This document shows, piece by piece, positions 45,404-55,175 of a DNA stretch of 64,000 nt. This DNA comes from Flavobacteriaceae bacterium MAR_2010_188. GTDB taxonomy: Bacteria > Bacteroidota > Bacteroidia > Flavobacteriales > Flavobacteriaceae. The stretch spans positions 1,178,001 to 1,242,000 of the forward strand of contig LT629302.1 of NCBI GenBank assembly GCA_900104375.1, read 5' to 3'. Positions within the stretch are counted from its first letter, which is position 1; each line of letters opens with the position of its first letter. Under the pieces are notes generated by a model, which had not been told where the DNA came from, searched no databases, and saw nothing but the letters and a program-made list of their open reading frames with translations. Both the position numbers and the translations under genes were made by a program.

Positions 45404-46039
45404 ATGTCAGGCATATTAGATATATTAAATAGTGAAGTAGGTAAGAAAATTGTTGAAGGAACTTCTAGACAGACAGGAGAACCCGCAAACAAAACCTCTC
45501 AAGTTTTAACCATAGCACTTCCGCTTTTAATGCAAGCGATGAGGCGTAATGCAACGTCTCCACAAGGTGCGCAAAGTTTAATGGGCGCCTTAGATGATAA
45601 GCATGATGGAAGTATTTTGGACAATCTCGAAAGTTTATTTTCTGGTGGTGTAGATAGTGAAGTTAAAACCGATGGCGAAAAGATTCTTAACAATGTCCTA
45701 GGAAATAAAAAACAGATGGTGCAAAATGCGTTAAGTCAAAAATCCGGAATCAATGCGAATAACATCGCCAAAATATTACAGATTGCAGCGCCAATATTAT
45801 TAGGCCTTCTCGGAAAAGAGAAACGTCAGAAAAACGTTAGCAGTCAAAGTGGATTAGAAGGATTGCTAGGTGGACTTCTTAAAGGAAACAGCAGAGAAGG
45901 CGAACAAAGCTTTATAGAATCTATACTTGATGCTGATGGGGACGGAAGTATTATTGACGATGTTGCGGATATGGTTCTTACAGGTGGAAATAAAAATAAA
46001 AACGGCGGTGGACTTTTTGGAGGCTTGCTTGGTAAGTAA
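45404..46039 (+). CDS. DUF937/YidB-like protein
   Basis: Protein of 211 residues from the ATG at 45404 (MSGILDILNSEVGKK). It is Gly/Ser/Asn-rich with a DUF937 pattern: TIALPLLMQAMRRN, then a second half with KILQIAAPILLGLLG and DGDGSIIDDVADM near the C-terminus. It starts with a predicted amphipathic helix; no signal peptide. Function is unknown. It comes after the serA terminator, so has its own promoter. Confidence 0.8.
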   Translation: MSGILDILNSEVGKKIVEGTSRQTGEPANKTSQVLTIALPLLMQAMRRNATSPQGAQSLMGALDDKHDGSILDNLESLFSGGVDSEVKTDGEKILNNVLGNKKQMVQNALSQKSGINANNIAKILQIAAPILLGLLGKEKRQKNVSSQSGLEGLLGGLLKGNSREGEQSFIESILDADGDGSIIDDVADMVLTGGNKNKNGGGLFGGLLGK

Positions 46040-46143
46040 ACAAATTACAGAATTTGAATAATGCTGAGTAATTTCCGCCTTTTCTATATACGGTTAATAT
46101 TTAGGCATGAAATATATTTTGTACCTTGAATAAAACGCTACAG

Positions 46144-46572
46144 ATGAAAAATTTTCTATTTATAATACTTGTGCTAGTTTTTTTGGTTGGATGTAATTCT
46201 GCTAAAAATACAGGTGAGCGCACGGACCGTATTCCGACTTCGGAGCAAGACACCGTAAAGATTGCGAATGATGATTTAGAATATGAAATAATAATAATTG
46301 AGCCAGGTTTTAATAACTGGCTTCAGACTATTGCAAAACCTGAAGGATATTATTCCCAAGAATTTTTAGAAGGGAGAAATTGGCAGTATGTTTCCGAATG
46401 GAACCGTAGAGCGCGTCTTCCTTCAGAATATGGAAATATGTATGATATGACCATTGATTATGACCAAAGTATTAACTACGGCTACGAGGTTAATTACAAA
46501 CTGTACTATTATTTTATCTACTTTCAACTTCAATTCAATCAGCGATTGGCGGGTTTCGTTCCCAGAATTTAA
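46144..46572 (+). CDS. DUF6146-type lipoprotein
   Basis: Protein of 142 residues; MKNFLFIILVLVFLVGC is a lipoprotein signal with Cys17. The mature part has EYEIIIIEPGFNNWLQ, GYYSQEFLEGRNWQYVSEWN and YGYEVNYKLYYYFIYFQL, the pattern of the flavobacterial DUF6146 family as I recall it. Function is unknown. The start at 46144 is chosen because the upstream TTG at 46126 gives no better signal. The next gene starts 25 bp after its stop with its own -7 box. Confidence 0.82.
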   Translation: MKNFLFIILVLVFLVGCNSAKNTGERTDRIPTSEQDTVKIANDDLEYEIIIIEPGFNNWLQTIAKPEGYYSQEFLEGRNWQYVSEWNRRARLPSEYGNMYDMTIDYDQSINYGYEVNYKLYYYFIYFQLQFNQRLAGFVPRI

Positions 46573-46574
46573 GG

Positions 46575-46582
46575 TATCTTTG
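46575..46582 (+). promoter_or_regulatory. -7 box for the DUF6787 gene
   Basis: TATCTTTG matches TAnnTTTG and lies 15 bp before the ATG at 46598, three bases after the upstream stop codon. Confidence 0.5.
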
Positions 46583-46597
46583 CCGCTTTATTTAGCT

Positions 46598-47098
46598 ATG
46601 AAGAACTTTAAGGAACGTTGGGAAATAGATAAAAATTGGCAATTGATCTTTCCGGTTATAGGTTTGCTTGCACTTCTTTATATCGGCATGAAACTCGCGT
46701 CCATCTTTAGTTTTAGCTATTTAATTTTTACCATAGGTATTGGTTTACTCATTGCTTTTGTCCTATTAAAACTCACATTAAAAATCTTAAAGATTTTGGA
46801 GAGCCGCTGGAAGGTTGACCAAAAATGGGAATTGATCCGTATCTTTATAGTATTTGCGCTTACCGGCTCCTCTTCTATGCTTGTGGGTCGACCAATTATT
46901 AGCTTAATTGGTATCACTAAGGAAAACCTTAACATAATATTATATTACATTCTGTTTATTTTTGTGAGCCTAGTCTTCTATCAGATAATTCTAGTCTTTT
47001 TGGGATGGGCCTTTGGACAGTTTCAGTTTTTCTGGGAATTCGAGAAAAAGATGCTAAGAAGATTTGGCTTAAAAATTTGGTGGATTGACGATAAATAA
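46598..47098 (+). CDS. DUF6787-like membrane protein with internal repeat
   Basis: Protein of 166 residues from ATG 46598. The segment KERWEIDKNWQLI (about 5-17) is repeated as ESRWKVDQKWELI (about 68-80), each followed by membrane helices (two per half), and the second half ends with GWAFGQFQFFWEFEKKMLRRFG, the usual end of this flavobacterial family. A partial tandem duplication of the RW segment is likely. The preceding open frame from 46454 is not used: it runs inside the previous gene. Function unknown. Confidence 0.78.
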   Translation: MKNFKERWEIDKNWQLIFPVIGLLALLYIGMKLASIFSFSYLIFTIGIGLLIAFVLLKLTLKILKILESRWKVDQKWELIRIFIVFALTGSSSMLVGRPIISLIGITKENLNIILYYILFIFVSLVFYQIILVFLGWAFGQFQFFWEFEKKMLRRFGLKIWWIDDK

Positions 47099-47423
47099 AA
47101 CTTCAAAGAAATTTTCTGCAATTGTGATTATTTTAATAATCGCTTTGATGTTTCCTTCGTTGGTAAAATTATCCCATGCAATTCAGCATCATAAGCATTT
47201 AACCTGTAAAAGTGAGGCCTCACTTCATTTTCATAAGAAAAATCTAGACTGCGATTTTCAAAAATTTAAAGTTGCGAATGAGTTTAACATTGTAAAGCAA
47301 ACCTTCAAACCCAGGATTTTTCAACCTCAGAGTATTAAGAATACTGTTTTTACAGAATCTCAGTCCCTACTACATTTTCAATATTATTCGCTTAGAGCTC
47401 CCCCGCAAGAAAATTTGATTTAG
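47085..47423 (+). CDS. Small His/Cys-rich exported protein
   Basis: Protein of 112 residues beginning at TTG (47085), which overlaps the DUF6787 stop; no nearby ATG gives a full signal peptide. A signal-type helix (about 11-29) ends at LSHA, and then come H31, H35, H36, H38, C41, H48, H50 and C56, a dense possible metal site. The remainder is Lys/Gln-rich. It lies directly before the TonB receptor gene with a 37-bp gap. It resembles small His/Cys proteins next to TonB receptors in flavobacteria, with metal binding inferred only. Confidence 0.65.
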   Translation: MTINKTSKKFSAIVIILIIALMFPSLVKLSHAIQHHKHLTCKSEASLHFHKKNLDCDFQKFKVANEFNIVKQTFKPRIFQPQSIKNTVFTESQSLLHFQYYSLRAPPQENLI

Positions 47424-47460
47424 TCAATTTGTCTTAATTCAATTTTCTTAAAGCTCAACA

Positions 47461-49620
47461 ATGAAGCAACTATCATTATTAATGCTGCTTGCAGCAACAT
47501 TTTCGTATTCACAAAACACAGTAAACGGCTCTATCTTCGACCAAAAAACTAATCCAGTAAGTTTTGCATCCATCTATTTTCCACAGTTAGAAAAAGGCGG
47601 AGCAACTGACGAAAACGGTAACTTTTCTGTGGAAAATATTCCAAATGGCGAATTTAAAACCATTGTATCAATCATTGGTTATGAAAGTAAGTCGATGATC
47701 GTTAAAGTGCCACAAGATTTTCCGCTAGAAATAATTTTGAAGGCTTCCGCCATAGAGATGGAAGAAGTTATTATTTCAACCCCTTTTCACAAACTTCAAA
47801 GTGAAAACATCATGAAAGTTGAACGATTAAATGCGCAGGATTTAAAATCACAAGGCTCGGTAACACTTTCTGACGGGATCACAAATATTTCTGGTGTAGA
47901 ATCTATTTCAACCGGAATTAGTGTAGGCAAGCCGGTTATTAGAGGTCTTAGCGCCAATCGCGTTTTAGTTTACACCCAAGGAATCAGATTAGAAAATCAG
48001 CAATTTGGTGACGAGCATGGCCTTGGGGTTAATTCTTATGGTATTGAAAGTGTCGAAGTTATAAAAGGTCCTTCTACCCTACTTTATGGTAGCGATGCTT
48101 TGGGTGGAGTTGTTTATCTAAATCCGGAAGGTTTCGCAAATAAGCATGAAACTCACGGCGCCTTAGAGAGTACTTATTTTAGCAATACCAACGGTTTGGG
48201 AAGTAGCATTTCCATAAAAACTTCGGGAGATCATCTTAAATGGTTGGTTCGTGGAAGTTTAGTAAACCATTCTGATTACGAAACAAAAAATTATAGCGTA
48301 ACAAATTCTAGATTTAATGAAAAGGATTTAAAGGGCGGTGTTGGTTATCAAAGAAATCAATTTAAGACGGAAGTTAGATATAATTACTATGCCACAGAGA
48401 TTGGTCTTACCGAAGGTGTTGGGGTACAGACCAACGACAAGAAACCTGAATTTCCGTATCAGGATATCGTCAATCATATCTTAAGTTCTAAATCCAATGT
48501 ATTTTTTGATAACTCTTCGATAGACTTAAATTTAGGATACACTTTCAACAACAGAAAAGAATTTGAAGAAACTGAAAGCCCAGCGCTTCATATGAAGTTA
48601 AAAACCTTCAATTATGACCTAAAATATAATTTCCCGCGTTTGGGCAAATTTGAAACAATTTTTGGGGTACAAGGTATGTATCAGACCAATTCAAATTTTG
48701 GAGAAGAACAACTGATTCCTGATGCAACCACCGTGGATATTGGTTTTCTCGGAACATCACATATACATTTTGAAAAAATGGATTTTCAACTTGGTGCTCG
48801 CTACGACCGGAGGAATATTGATGTTTCAGAATCCATCAATAAAACCTATAATAGCTTTAACGGCGCCGCAGGAGTTAAGACAAATATTTTAGAAGATTTC
48901 AGTTTAAGGTTTAATGTTGCATCGGGATTTAGAGCTCCCAATTTAGCTGAATTAACCTCCGACGGTGTTCACGAGGGAACTAATCGCTATGAAATTGGAA
49001 ATCCTGATTTAGAAAATGAGCAGAATATTCAGTTGGATCTCGCTCTAGAATATAAAGGCGAGCATTTTGAATTCTTCGCCAATGGATTTTATAATTTCAT
49101 CAACAATTATATCTATTTAAACCCATTGGGAAATCTTATCGAAGAAAATCCAGTTTTTGAATATCAACAGACTAATGCAAATCTATATGGTGGCGAATTC
49201 GGTCTTCACATTCATCCACATCCATTAGATTGGTTGCATATAGAAAGTGGATTCGAAACTGTGACCGCAAAACGTGCCGATGGTGATTATTTGCCTCTTA
49301 CTCCCGCAAATTCTATAAACAATACTGTAAGAGTAGAATTTGAAACAGATACTTTTAAAAAAGGATATGGTTTTGTAAAACTCCAAAATGTCTTTGAGCA
49401 AAACAATGTAAGCGCTTTTGAAACAGCCTCGAACGGATATAGTTTATTAAACGCGGGACTTGGAGCTAATTTCAACTTTTTAAAGGGCGAACTCAGCGGG
49501 AACATTACTGCCACAAATATTTTGAATAAGGAATACATAAGTCACTTATCACGCTTAAAAAATGACGGAATTTATAATATCGGTAGAAATATAAGTGTAG
49601 GGCTTTCCTATTTATTTTAA
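47461..49620 (+). CDS. TonB-dependent receptor, possibly metal-related
   Basis: Protein of 719 residues with signal peptide MKQLSLLMLLAATFSYSQ, carboxypeptidase-regulatory domain (about 20-95), plug (about 105-230; GVESISTGISVGKPVIRGLSA and VEVIKGPSTLLYGSDALGG) and barrel to the end (GFRAPNLAELTSDG, ISVGLSYLF). The plug loop RGLSANRVLVYTQGIR resembles CirA/ZnuD-type receptors that take up metals or siderophores. The upstream His/Cys protein supports a metal link but does not prove it. A strong terminator follows. Confidence 0.9.
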   Translation: MKQLSLLMLLAATFSYSQNTVNGSIFDQKTNPVSFASIYFPQLEKGGATDENGNFSVENIPNGEFKTIVSIIGYESKSMIVKVPQDFPLEIILKASAIEMEEVIISTPFHKLQSENIMKVERLNAQDLKSQGSVTLSDGITNISGVESISTGISVGKPVIRGLSANRVLVYTQGIRLENQQFGDEHGLGVNSYGIESVEVIKGPSTLLYGSDALGGVVYLNPEGFANKHETHGALESTYFSNTNGLGSSISIKTSGDHLKWLVRGSLVNHSDYETKNYSVTNSRFNEKDLKGGVGYQRNQFKTEVRYNYYATEIGLTEGVGVQTNDKKPEFPYQDIVNHILSSKSNVFFDNSSIDLNLGYTFNNRKEFEETESPALHMKLKTFNYDLKYNFPRLGKFETIFGVQGMYQTNSNFGEEQLIPDATTVDIGFLGTSHIHFEKMDFQLGARYDRRNIDVSESINKTYNSFNGAAGVKTNILEDFSLRFNVASGFRAPNLAELTSDGVHEGTNRYEIGNPDLENEQNIQLDLALEYKGEHFEFFANGFYNFINNYIYLNPLGNLIEENPVFEYQQTNANLYGGEFGLHIHPHPLDWLHIESGFETVTAKRADGDYLPLTPANSINNTVRVEFETDTFKKGYGFVKLQNVFEQNNVSAFETASNGYSLLNAGLGANFNFLKGELSGNITATNILNKEYISHLSRLKNDGIYNIGRNISVGLSYLF

Positions 49621-49639
49621 TCTAGTAAGGTCTTAAATA

Positions 49640-49668
49640 GAAAACACCCGCGTTGGCGGGTGTTTTTG
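49640..49668. terminator. Bidirectional terminator after the TonB receptor
   Basis: ACACCCGC / GCGGGTGT stem with a 4-nt loop, A-run before and T-run after, between the receptor stop (49620) and the convergent small-membrane-protein stop (49670). Confidence 0.9.
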
Positions 49669-49669
49669 T

Positions 49670-49954
49670 TTAATCTATTTCCACAATCTGTGGTTGTGGA
49701 TTCTTCTTAGCTAGATAGACATAATTATAGAACCACATAATGGTAAAGGTTGGAATTATGTCGAAGCCTGGCATAATCTCTTCAACAAAAGAGATAATAC
49801 CTCCGATTTTTCCCATTCTTCCTTTATACATTTTGGTCATTAAATAACCTGAAATAGGTGCCCATATTATATCGATGAATGTTATCATACCAATAGCATC
49901 GAAGAGGATGCTAAACGCTAGCTTTTTGTTTTTGCTTAGTGTATCGAAATTCAT
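49670..49954 (-). CDS. Small conserved membrane protein
   Basis: Protein of 94 residues with helices at about 12-35 and 58-75 and the segment YLMTKMYKGRMGKIGGIISFVEE between. No domain is recognised. Codon use and the isolated position (between terminator and folE) support a real gene. Function unknown. Confidence 0.7.
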   Translation of the reverse strand: MNFDTLSKNKKLAFSILFDAIGMITFIDIIWAPISGYLMTKMYKGRMGKIGGIISFVEEIMPGFDIIPTFTIMWFYNYVYLAKKNPQPQIVEID

Positions 49955-50006
49955 ATTAAAGTTTTTTTAGTGTACTTTAATTTATACAATTTACGTACCA
50001 AAATTC

Positions 50007-50603
50007 TTAGGACAAGCGCTCACTTATAAGCTTAAGGAATTCATTTCTGGTCTCTATTTTTTCAAATTGGCCTCTGAATCCTGAAGTTGTAGTAACGGAA
50101 TTTTGCTTCTGAACCCCGCGCATCATCATACACATATGAGATGCTTCAATTACTACTGCCACGCCTTGAGGTTTTAAGGTATCATTTATGCAGTCGAGTA
50201 TTTGTTTGGTTAAGCGTTCCTGCACTTGAAGTCTTCGTGCAAAAACATCAACAATTCGTGGTAATTTACTAATACCCACAATGTGGCCATTCGGGATGTA
50301 GGCGATATGTGCCTTACCAAAAAATGGCAGTATGTGGTGTTCGCAAAGTGAGTAAACTTCTATATCCTTAACAATTACCATCTCATTGTAACTTTCTGCG
50401 AACATTGCGCTCCTTAATATGGCTTCTGCATCTTGATGATAACCTTGGGTTAAGAATTGCATGGCTTTAGAGGCGCGCTCCGGAGTCTTCAACAAGCCTT
50501 CTCTTTGTGCATCTTCGCCAAGATTTTCAATGATACTTTTAAAATGAGAAGTGACCTCATCGGTTACTTCCTCATTGTATTCTTCAAAATAATTATATGG
50601 CAT
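50007..50603 (-). CDS. folE: GTP cyclohydrolase I
   Basis: FolE of 198 residues forms 7,8-dihydroneopterin triphosphate from GTP for folate. The zinc Cys and His are in [17 protein letters not shown], the third in [19 protein letters not shown] and [10 protein letters not shown] are typical. The start at 50603 lies about 6 nt downstream of the predicted transcript start, given a -7 box at 50616-50623, so the mRNA is nearly leaderless. Confidence 0.95.
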   Translation of the reverse strand: MPYNYFEEYNEEVTDEVTSHFKSIIENLGEDAQREGLLKTPERASKAMQFLTQGYHQDAEAILRSAMFAESYNEMVIVKDIEVYSLCEHHILPFFGKAHIAYIPNGHIVGISKLPRIVDVFARRLQVQERLTKQILDCINDTLKPQGVAVVIEASHMCMMMRGVQKQNSVTTTSGFRGQFEKIETRNEFLKLISERLS

Positions 50604-50615
50604 TTATTTTTTTAT

Positions 50616-50623
50616 CAAAAGTA
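50616..50623 (-). promoter_or_regulatory. -7 box for folE
   Basis: TACTTTTG on the minus strand matches TAnnTTTG and gives a leader of only about 6 nt. Confidence 0.5.
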
Positions 50624-50813
50624 GTGATTACTAGATAATCATGGAGCAGTGCCTAACAACCTTAACAATCTAAATTTGTTTTTAACGTTTCATTAATAAA
50701 TCAACAGGGAATTGCCAGTAGTTTTACGGCACCTAACTGTAACAATCAAATTTTTGGAGTGTCATTAAAGATATATTCAAAGAACCATCAACCATCATCA
50801 ATCAAATCAACTT

Positions 50814-53243
50814 ATGACATTCCGCTTAATTCTCACCATTTCTCTGTGCATTAATTATTTGTCGTTCGCCCAACAAAAGAAAATCCTTAATATAAATCGT
50901 ACTGAGTTTGCACCTGTCATAGACGGTGTTTTGGATGACAAAGTTTGGGCAGATGCAGAAATTGCCACTGACTTTATCCAATTTCGCCCAGATGTCGGAA
51001 ATGTTTTAGCCGAAGAACAAAAGACGATTGTTATGACTGCATATGATGATAAAGCAGTTTATTTTGCTGCTTATCTTCATGATGATCCTTCAAAAATCGT
51101 GAAAAATTATTCTCTGCGCGATAATTTTGGACAGACTGATTTTTTTAGTGTTATCATCAATCCAAATAACGATGCTCAAAATGATACCGAGTTTTTTATT
51201 TTTCCTTCTGGCACCCAAGCAGATGCAATAGCTTCTCCTAGTAACGGGGAGGATTTTGGGTGGGACGCCGTGTGGGACAGCAGTGTGAAAATTGTAGAAG
51301 ACGGATGGATTGTTGAGTTAAAGATTCCCTACTCCGCTTTAAGATTTTCTAATCAAGAAGTACAAACGTGGGGATTACAGTTTCATCGACACTTTAGAAG
51401 AGATAGGTCCCAATACACCTGGAATCCTATTGACATAACCAAAGGAAATATTGGTCTTTATCATGGTGAACTCAGAGGTCTAGAAAATATTGAACCTCCG
51501 GTTAGATTAAGTCTGTACCCTTATACTTCAGGAATTGCGAATTCCTATGAAAATAACACCAAGACTGATGTAAATCTTGGACTAGATGTAAAATATGGAA
51601 TTACGGAAAATTTCACCTTAGACGCCACCTTGATTCCAGATTTTAGTCAAGCCGGATTTGATGACCTAGAACTTAATCTTGGACCTTTTGAACAAGTCTT
51701 TTCAGAACAAAGGCAATTTTTTAAGGAAGGCGTTGACTTATTTAATAAAGGCGGACTATTCTTCTCTAGAAGGATTGGGAGCGCACCAATCGGGAATGTA
51801 GATTTAGTAGAAAATGAAGAAATAATCGAATACCCAAACCAAGTAAAGACTTTAAACGCTATAAAGGTTTCGGGAAGGACCAAAAACGGCTTAGGTGTGG
51901 GAATATTTAATGCAATAACCGAGAAAACAGATGCAATTATCAGGGATAGTTTAACATCCGAAACGAGAAGACAAGTGGTAGAACCTTTGGCCAATTATAA
52001 CATCATTGTGTTTGATCAACAATTCAACAAAAACTCATCGGTTAGTTTAATCAACACTAATGTAACAAGAGACGGCGGTTTCCGAGATGCTAATGTCACT
52101 GGTCTGCTAGCAGATATTACCAATGCAAATAACACCTATAACGTGCAAGCTGAAGTAAAGATGAGTTCACTCAATTTAACCGAAGGAACTCGAAATGGTT
52201 TTAATACTGAAGTCGAATTTGGTAAAGTGAGTGGAAAGTATCGTTGGAGTATCGAACACCAACTTGCCGATAAAAAATATGATATAAATGATTTTGGAGT
52301 TCTTTTTAGAAATAACTATAACAACTTCGATTTAAATGGATCATATAGGATTTTTGAGCCTACAGAAACACTTAATCAATTTAGCGTGTATACTTGGGTT
52401 TCCGTGAATAGTTTATTCAAACCATCTACCTATACCGGGAATAGCTTGGGAGTTTCGGTGAACATGCAAAACAAAAAACTTTGGAATTTCGGAGGCAATA
52501 TAAATGGTAGCCTTGGTAAACAATATGATTATTTTGAACCAAGAACAGAAGGCAGATATTTTGTTTATGAAAATAGTTATAATCTTAATACCTATTTCTC
52601 CAGCGATTATAATAAAACCTTGGCTTTTGATGCAGAAATTGGGATAGGAGGTTTATTTGAAAAAGGCAGGGACCGATTTACGTATCGTTTTGAGATAGGT
52701 CCAAGAGTACGGTTTAATGACCGTTTTACAATGGCTTATCGGTATGGTTATAGAAACAGCAAAGGAAGTCGAGGTTTCGTGACTAATTATGAAGATGATA
52801 TCGTTTTTGGTGAAAGGGACCAATTGACAATAGAAAATAGTCTTTCCGGAAATTTTGCCTTTAATAGTTTTCATGCGCTGAGTCTTACATTTAGAAATTA
52901 TTGGGCTACCGTAGATTATGACTATAATCTTTTTAATCTTCAGCAAAACGGAATGCTTACCACCGACGGCGGGATTTCGGTAGACGATATTAATGACCCC
53001 AACGTGAACTTTAACACCTGGAATCTTGATTTTAGTTATTCGTGGCAATTTGCCCCTGGTAGTTTTTTAACTGCTTTATATAGAAATCAATTATTCAGAC
53101 AAACATCTCAAATCGGTAATGACTACTTTAACAATCTTTCGTCCTTATTTGATCAATCCATTCAACATACTTTTTCAATAAGAATGGTCTACTATATCGA
53201 TTATAATAATGTGCGTGATTTACTTTCAAAGAATCATAGCTGA
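50814..53243 (+). CDS. DUF5916-type outer-membrane protein with CBM9-like domain
   Basis: Protein of 809 residues; signal peptide about 1-20 (MTFRLILTISLCINYLSFAQ). An N-terminal carbohydrate-binding family 9-like domain follows (about 25-225; APVIDGVLDDKVWADAE, DGWIVELKIPYSALRF). The rest (about 235-809) is a DUF5916-type barrel with QVFSEQRQFFKEGVDLFN near residue 300 and alternating aromatic strands. Members are common in Bacteroidota; some are linked to metal or hydrolase functions but none is established here. Gap upstream of 210 bp with no clear -7 box. Confidence 0.88.
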   Translation: MTFRLILTISLCINYLSFAQQKKILNINRTEFAPVIDGVLDDKVWADAEIATDFIQFRPDVGNVLAEEQKTIVMTAYDDKAVYFAAYLHDDPSKIVKNYSLRDNFGQTDFFSVIINPNNDAQNDTEFFIFPSGTQADAIASPSNGEDFGWDAVWDSSVKIVEDGWIVELKIPYSALRFSNQEVQTWGLQFHRHFRRDRSQYTWNPIDITKGNIGLYHGELRGLENIEPPVRLSLYPYTSGIANSYENNTKTDVNLGLDVKYGITENFTLDATLIPDFSQAGFDDLELNLGPFEQVFSEQRQFFKEGVDLFNKGGLFFSRRIGSAPIGNVDLVENEEIIEYPNQVKTLNAIKVSGRTKNGLGVGIFNAITEKTDAIIRDSLTSETRRQVVEPLANYNIIVFDQQFNKNSSVSLINTNVTRDGGFRDANVTGLLADITNANNTYNVQAEVKMSSLNLTEGTRNGFNTEVEFGKVSGKYRWSIEHQLADKKYDINDFGVLFRNNYNNFDLNGSYRIFEPTETLNQFSVYTWVSVNSLFKPSTYTGNSLGVSVNMQNKKLWNFGGNINGSLGKQYDYFEPRTEGRYFVYENSYNLNTYFSSDYNKTLAFDAEIGIGGLFEKGRDRFTYRFEIGPRVRFNDRFTMAYRYGYRNSKGSRGFVTNYEDDIVFGERDQLTIENSLSGNFAFNSFHALSLTFRNYWATVDYDYNLFNLQQNGMLTTDGGISVDDINDPNVNFNTWNLDFSYSWQFAPGSFLTALYRNQLFRQTSQIGNDYFNNLSSLFDQSIQHTFSIRMVYYIDYNNVRDLLSKNHS

Positions 53244-53297
53244 TAATTGTTCAACTTTTAATATTGTGGTATTTTCGAATCAGAAACCTATGATGTA

Positions 53298-53960
53298 ATG
53301 ATTAAAGCTGAAAATATCGAAAAATTTTACGGAAATCTTCAAGTTTTGAAAGGTGTAAACCTACATATTACTAAAGGTGAAGTAGTTTCGATTGTAGGTG
53401 CTTCTGGCGCGGGTAAAACGACCTTGCTTCAAATTCTTGGAACCTTAGATATAGTTTCCAATCCTAAAGCTTCAACATTAGTTATTAACGATAAGGAGAT
53501 TAGCAGTCTAAATGAAAAGGGATTGGCTAATTTTAGAAATGAACATATCGGTTTTATTTTTCAATTTCATCAACTGCTGCCAGAGTTTAGTGCTTTAGAA
53601 AATGTTTGTATTCCGGCGTTTATAAAAAACATTCCTAAACCTGAAGCCGAAAAGAAGGCAATGGAACTTTTGGATTTTTTAGGTCTAAAGGACCGATATC
53701 ATCATAAACCTAACGAACTTTCTGGAGGAGAACAGCAACGTGTTGCAGTTGCTCGCGCGTTGGTAAACAATCCAGATCTAATTTTTGCGGATGAACCTTC
53801 CGGGAATTTAGATAGTGAATCCGCAGAAAATCTTCATCAACTTTTCTTCAAGCTTAGGGACCAATTCGGACAGACCTTTGTAATCGTCACCCATAATGAA
53901 GAACTGGCAGATATGGCGGATAGAAAACTTACGATGGTCGATGGTAGAATCGTAGCGTAA
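53298..53960 (+). CDS. ABC transporter ATPase, LolD-type
   Basis: ATPase of 220 residues. Walker [11 protein letters not shown] (about 35-44), Q-loop [16 protein letters not shown], signature [15 protein letters not shown] (about 141-155), Walker [13 protein letters not shown] and switch HN(E)E. The length and the [10 protein letters not shown] motif place it with the LolD/MacB type, which drives lipoprotein release or export with LolC/LolE-like permeases. No permease is in the window. Confidence 0.88.
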   Translation: MIKAENIEKFYGNLQVLKGVNLHITKGEVVSIVGASGAGKTTLLQILGTLDIVSNPKASTLVINDKEISSLNEKGLANFRNEHIGFIFQFHQLLPEFSALENVCIPAFIKNIPKPEAEKKAMELLDFLGLKDRYHHKPNELSGGEQQRVAVARALVNNPDLIFADEPSGNLDSESAENLHQLFFKLRDQFGQTFVIVTHNEELADMADRKLTMVDGRIVA

Positions 53961-53966
53961 ATTCTA

Positions 53967-55094
53967 TTAAATCAACAACAGAATATATCCTAATAGCGCA
54001 CCACCCAAGACAATATAGGCGCTGTTTAATTTGTTAAAATAAAAAACCGTAATCAAGCTAATAATAGCGATGAGGATTGTTCGCCAATCCAACAACGTTT
54101 CTTGTCCAATTTTTATACAGATATATAATATTAAAGCGACTGCCGCCACGTTTATGGCATCTAAAACCGCAGAAATCCATTCGCTCTTTCTCATTTTAGG
54201 CACTAATGGATTCAAAATTAAAACGAATATAAAGGATGGTAAAAAAATACCAGCCGTGGCTGCAATAGCGCCAGCAAAACCTCCCAATTGCCAACCGACA
54301 AAAGTTGCAGTAGACAGAACTGGGCCAGGAGTAAATTGGCCTACCGCAATTGCATCTACAAGCGCTTGCCTGCTCATCCACCCATTTGCTACAAGTTCAG
54401 CATCTAAAAAAGCAAACAACACATAGCCGCTTCCGTATAAAATCGCTCCAATTTTAAGGAATACCAATAATATTTTAATGTTCTCTAATTTTGCATATTC
54501 TTCTATCTGTAATATTATTAACGGAATAAAGGAATTTACAGAAGTTGAATTTTTTTTGAATTTATAAATTAGGAAACCAATAAGACCAGCTCCAAAAAGT
54601 GCAATGATTTCATTGACCCCCAGAAAACAAACTAACAAGGTTAAAATTCCTATTACCGCTAAGGTCGTATTTTTAACTGCTTTTTTCCCTAACCTGAATG
54701 CGGCCATTAAGATGATGGCGATTACGGCCGGTTTAATTCCATAAATAAAAGGTTCTACTTCTGGCAATTGACCATATTCCTGATATAAATAAGCAAGAAA
54801 TCCGGTAATGATTACTGCGGGGAAAATAAAACAGAACCCCGCCACGAAGAGGCCCTTCACTCCTGCCCTTTCGTAACCACAATGCATGGTCATTTCTGTA
54901 GAATTTGGTCCGGGAATGATATTGGTCGCGCCGATTAAATCAAGAAAATGTTGGGTAGAAATCCACTTTCTCTTTTTTACGATTTCGTCCTCCATCATAG
55001 AAATATGAACCGCTGGTCCACCAAAAGAGATGCAACCCAACTTAAAGAAAACGCTGGCAACTTCCTTTAATCGTTCTCTTTCTGTCGTTTCCAT
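53967..55094 (-). CDS. chrA: Chromate-efflux-type transporter (CHR family)
   Basis: Two-CHR-domain transporter of 375 residues. The first half has GCISFGGPAVHISMM and NIIPGPNSTEMTM; the second repeats with LKIGAILYGSGYVLFAF and VGQFTPGPVLSTATFVG. About ten membrane helices. The family exports chromate in known members, but distant ones may have other anion roles. It is convergent with the LolD-type gene (6 bp apart) and transcribed away from the DUF2400 gene. Confidence 0.9.
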   Translation of the reverse strand: METTERERLKEVASVFFKLGCISFGGPAVHISMMEDEIVKKRKWISTQHFLDLIGATNIIPGPNSTEMTMHCGYERAGVKGLFVAGFCFIFPAVIITGFLAYLYQEYGQLPEVEPFIYGIKPAVIAIILMAAFRLGKKAVKNTTLAVIGILTLLVCFLGVNEIIALFGAGLIGFLIYKFKKNSTSVNSFIPLIILQIEEYAKLENIKILLVFLKIGAILYGSGYVLFAFLDAELVANGWMSRQALVDAIAVGQFTPGPVLSTATFVGWQLGGFAGAIAATAGIFLPSFIFVLILNPLVPKMRKSEWISAVLDAINVAAVALILYICIKIGQETLLDWRTILIAIISLITVFYFNKLNSAYIVLGGALLGYILLLI

Positions 55095-55150
55095 TTTTAG
55101 TTCTAGGGTTTTAAATAAGGGTAAAATTAATAATATGAAAACTATAAAAT

Positions 55151-55158
55151 TATCTTTG
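55151..55158 (+). promoter_or_regulatory. -7 box for the DUF2400 gene
   Basis: TATCTTTG matches TAnnTTTG and lies 17 bp before the ATG at 55176. Confidence 0.5.
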
Positions 55159-55175
55159 TTAGAATTTCAAAATGA

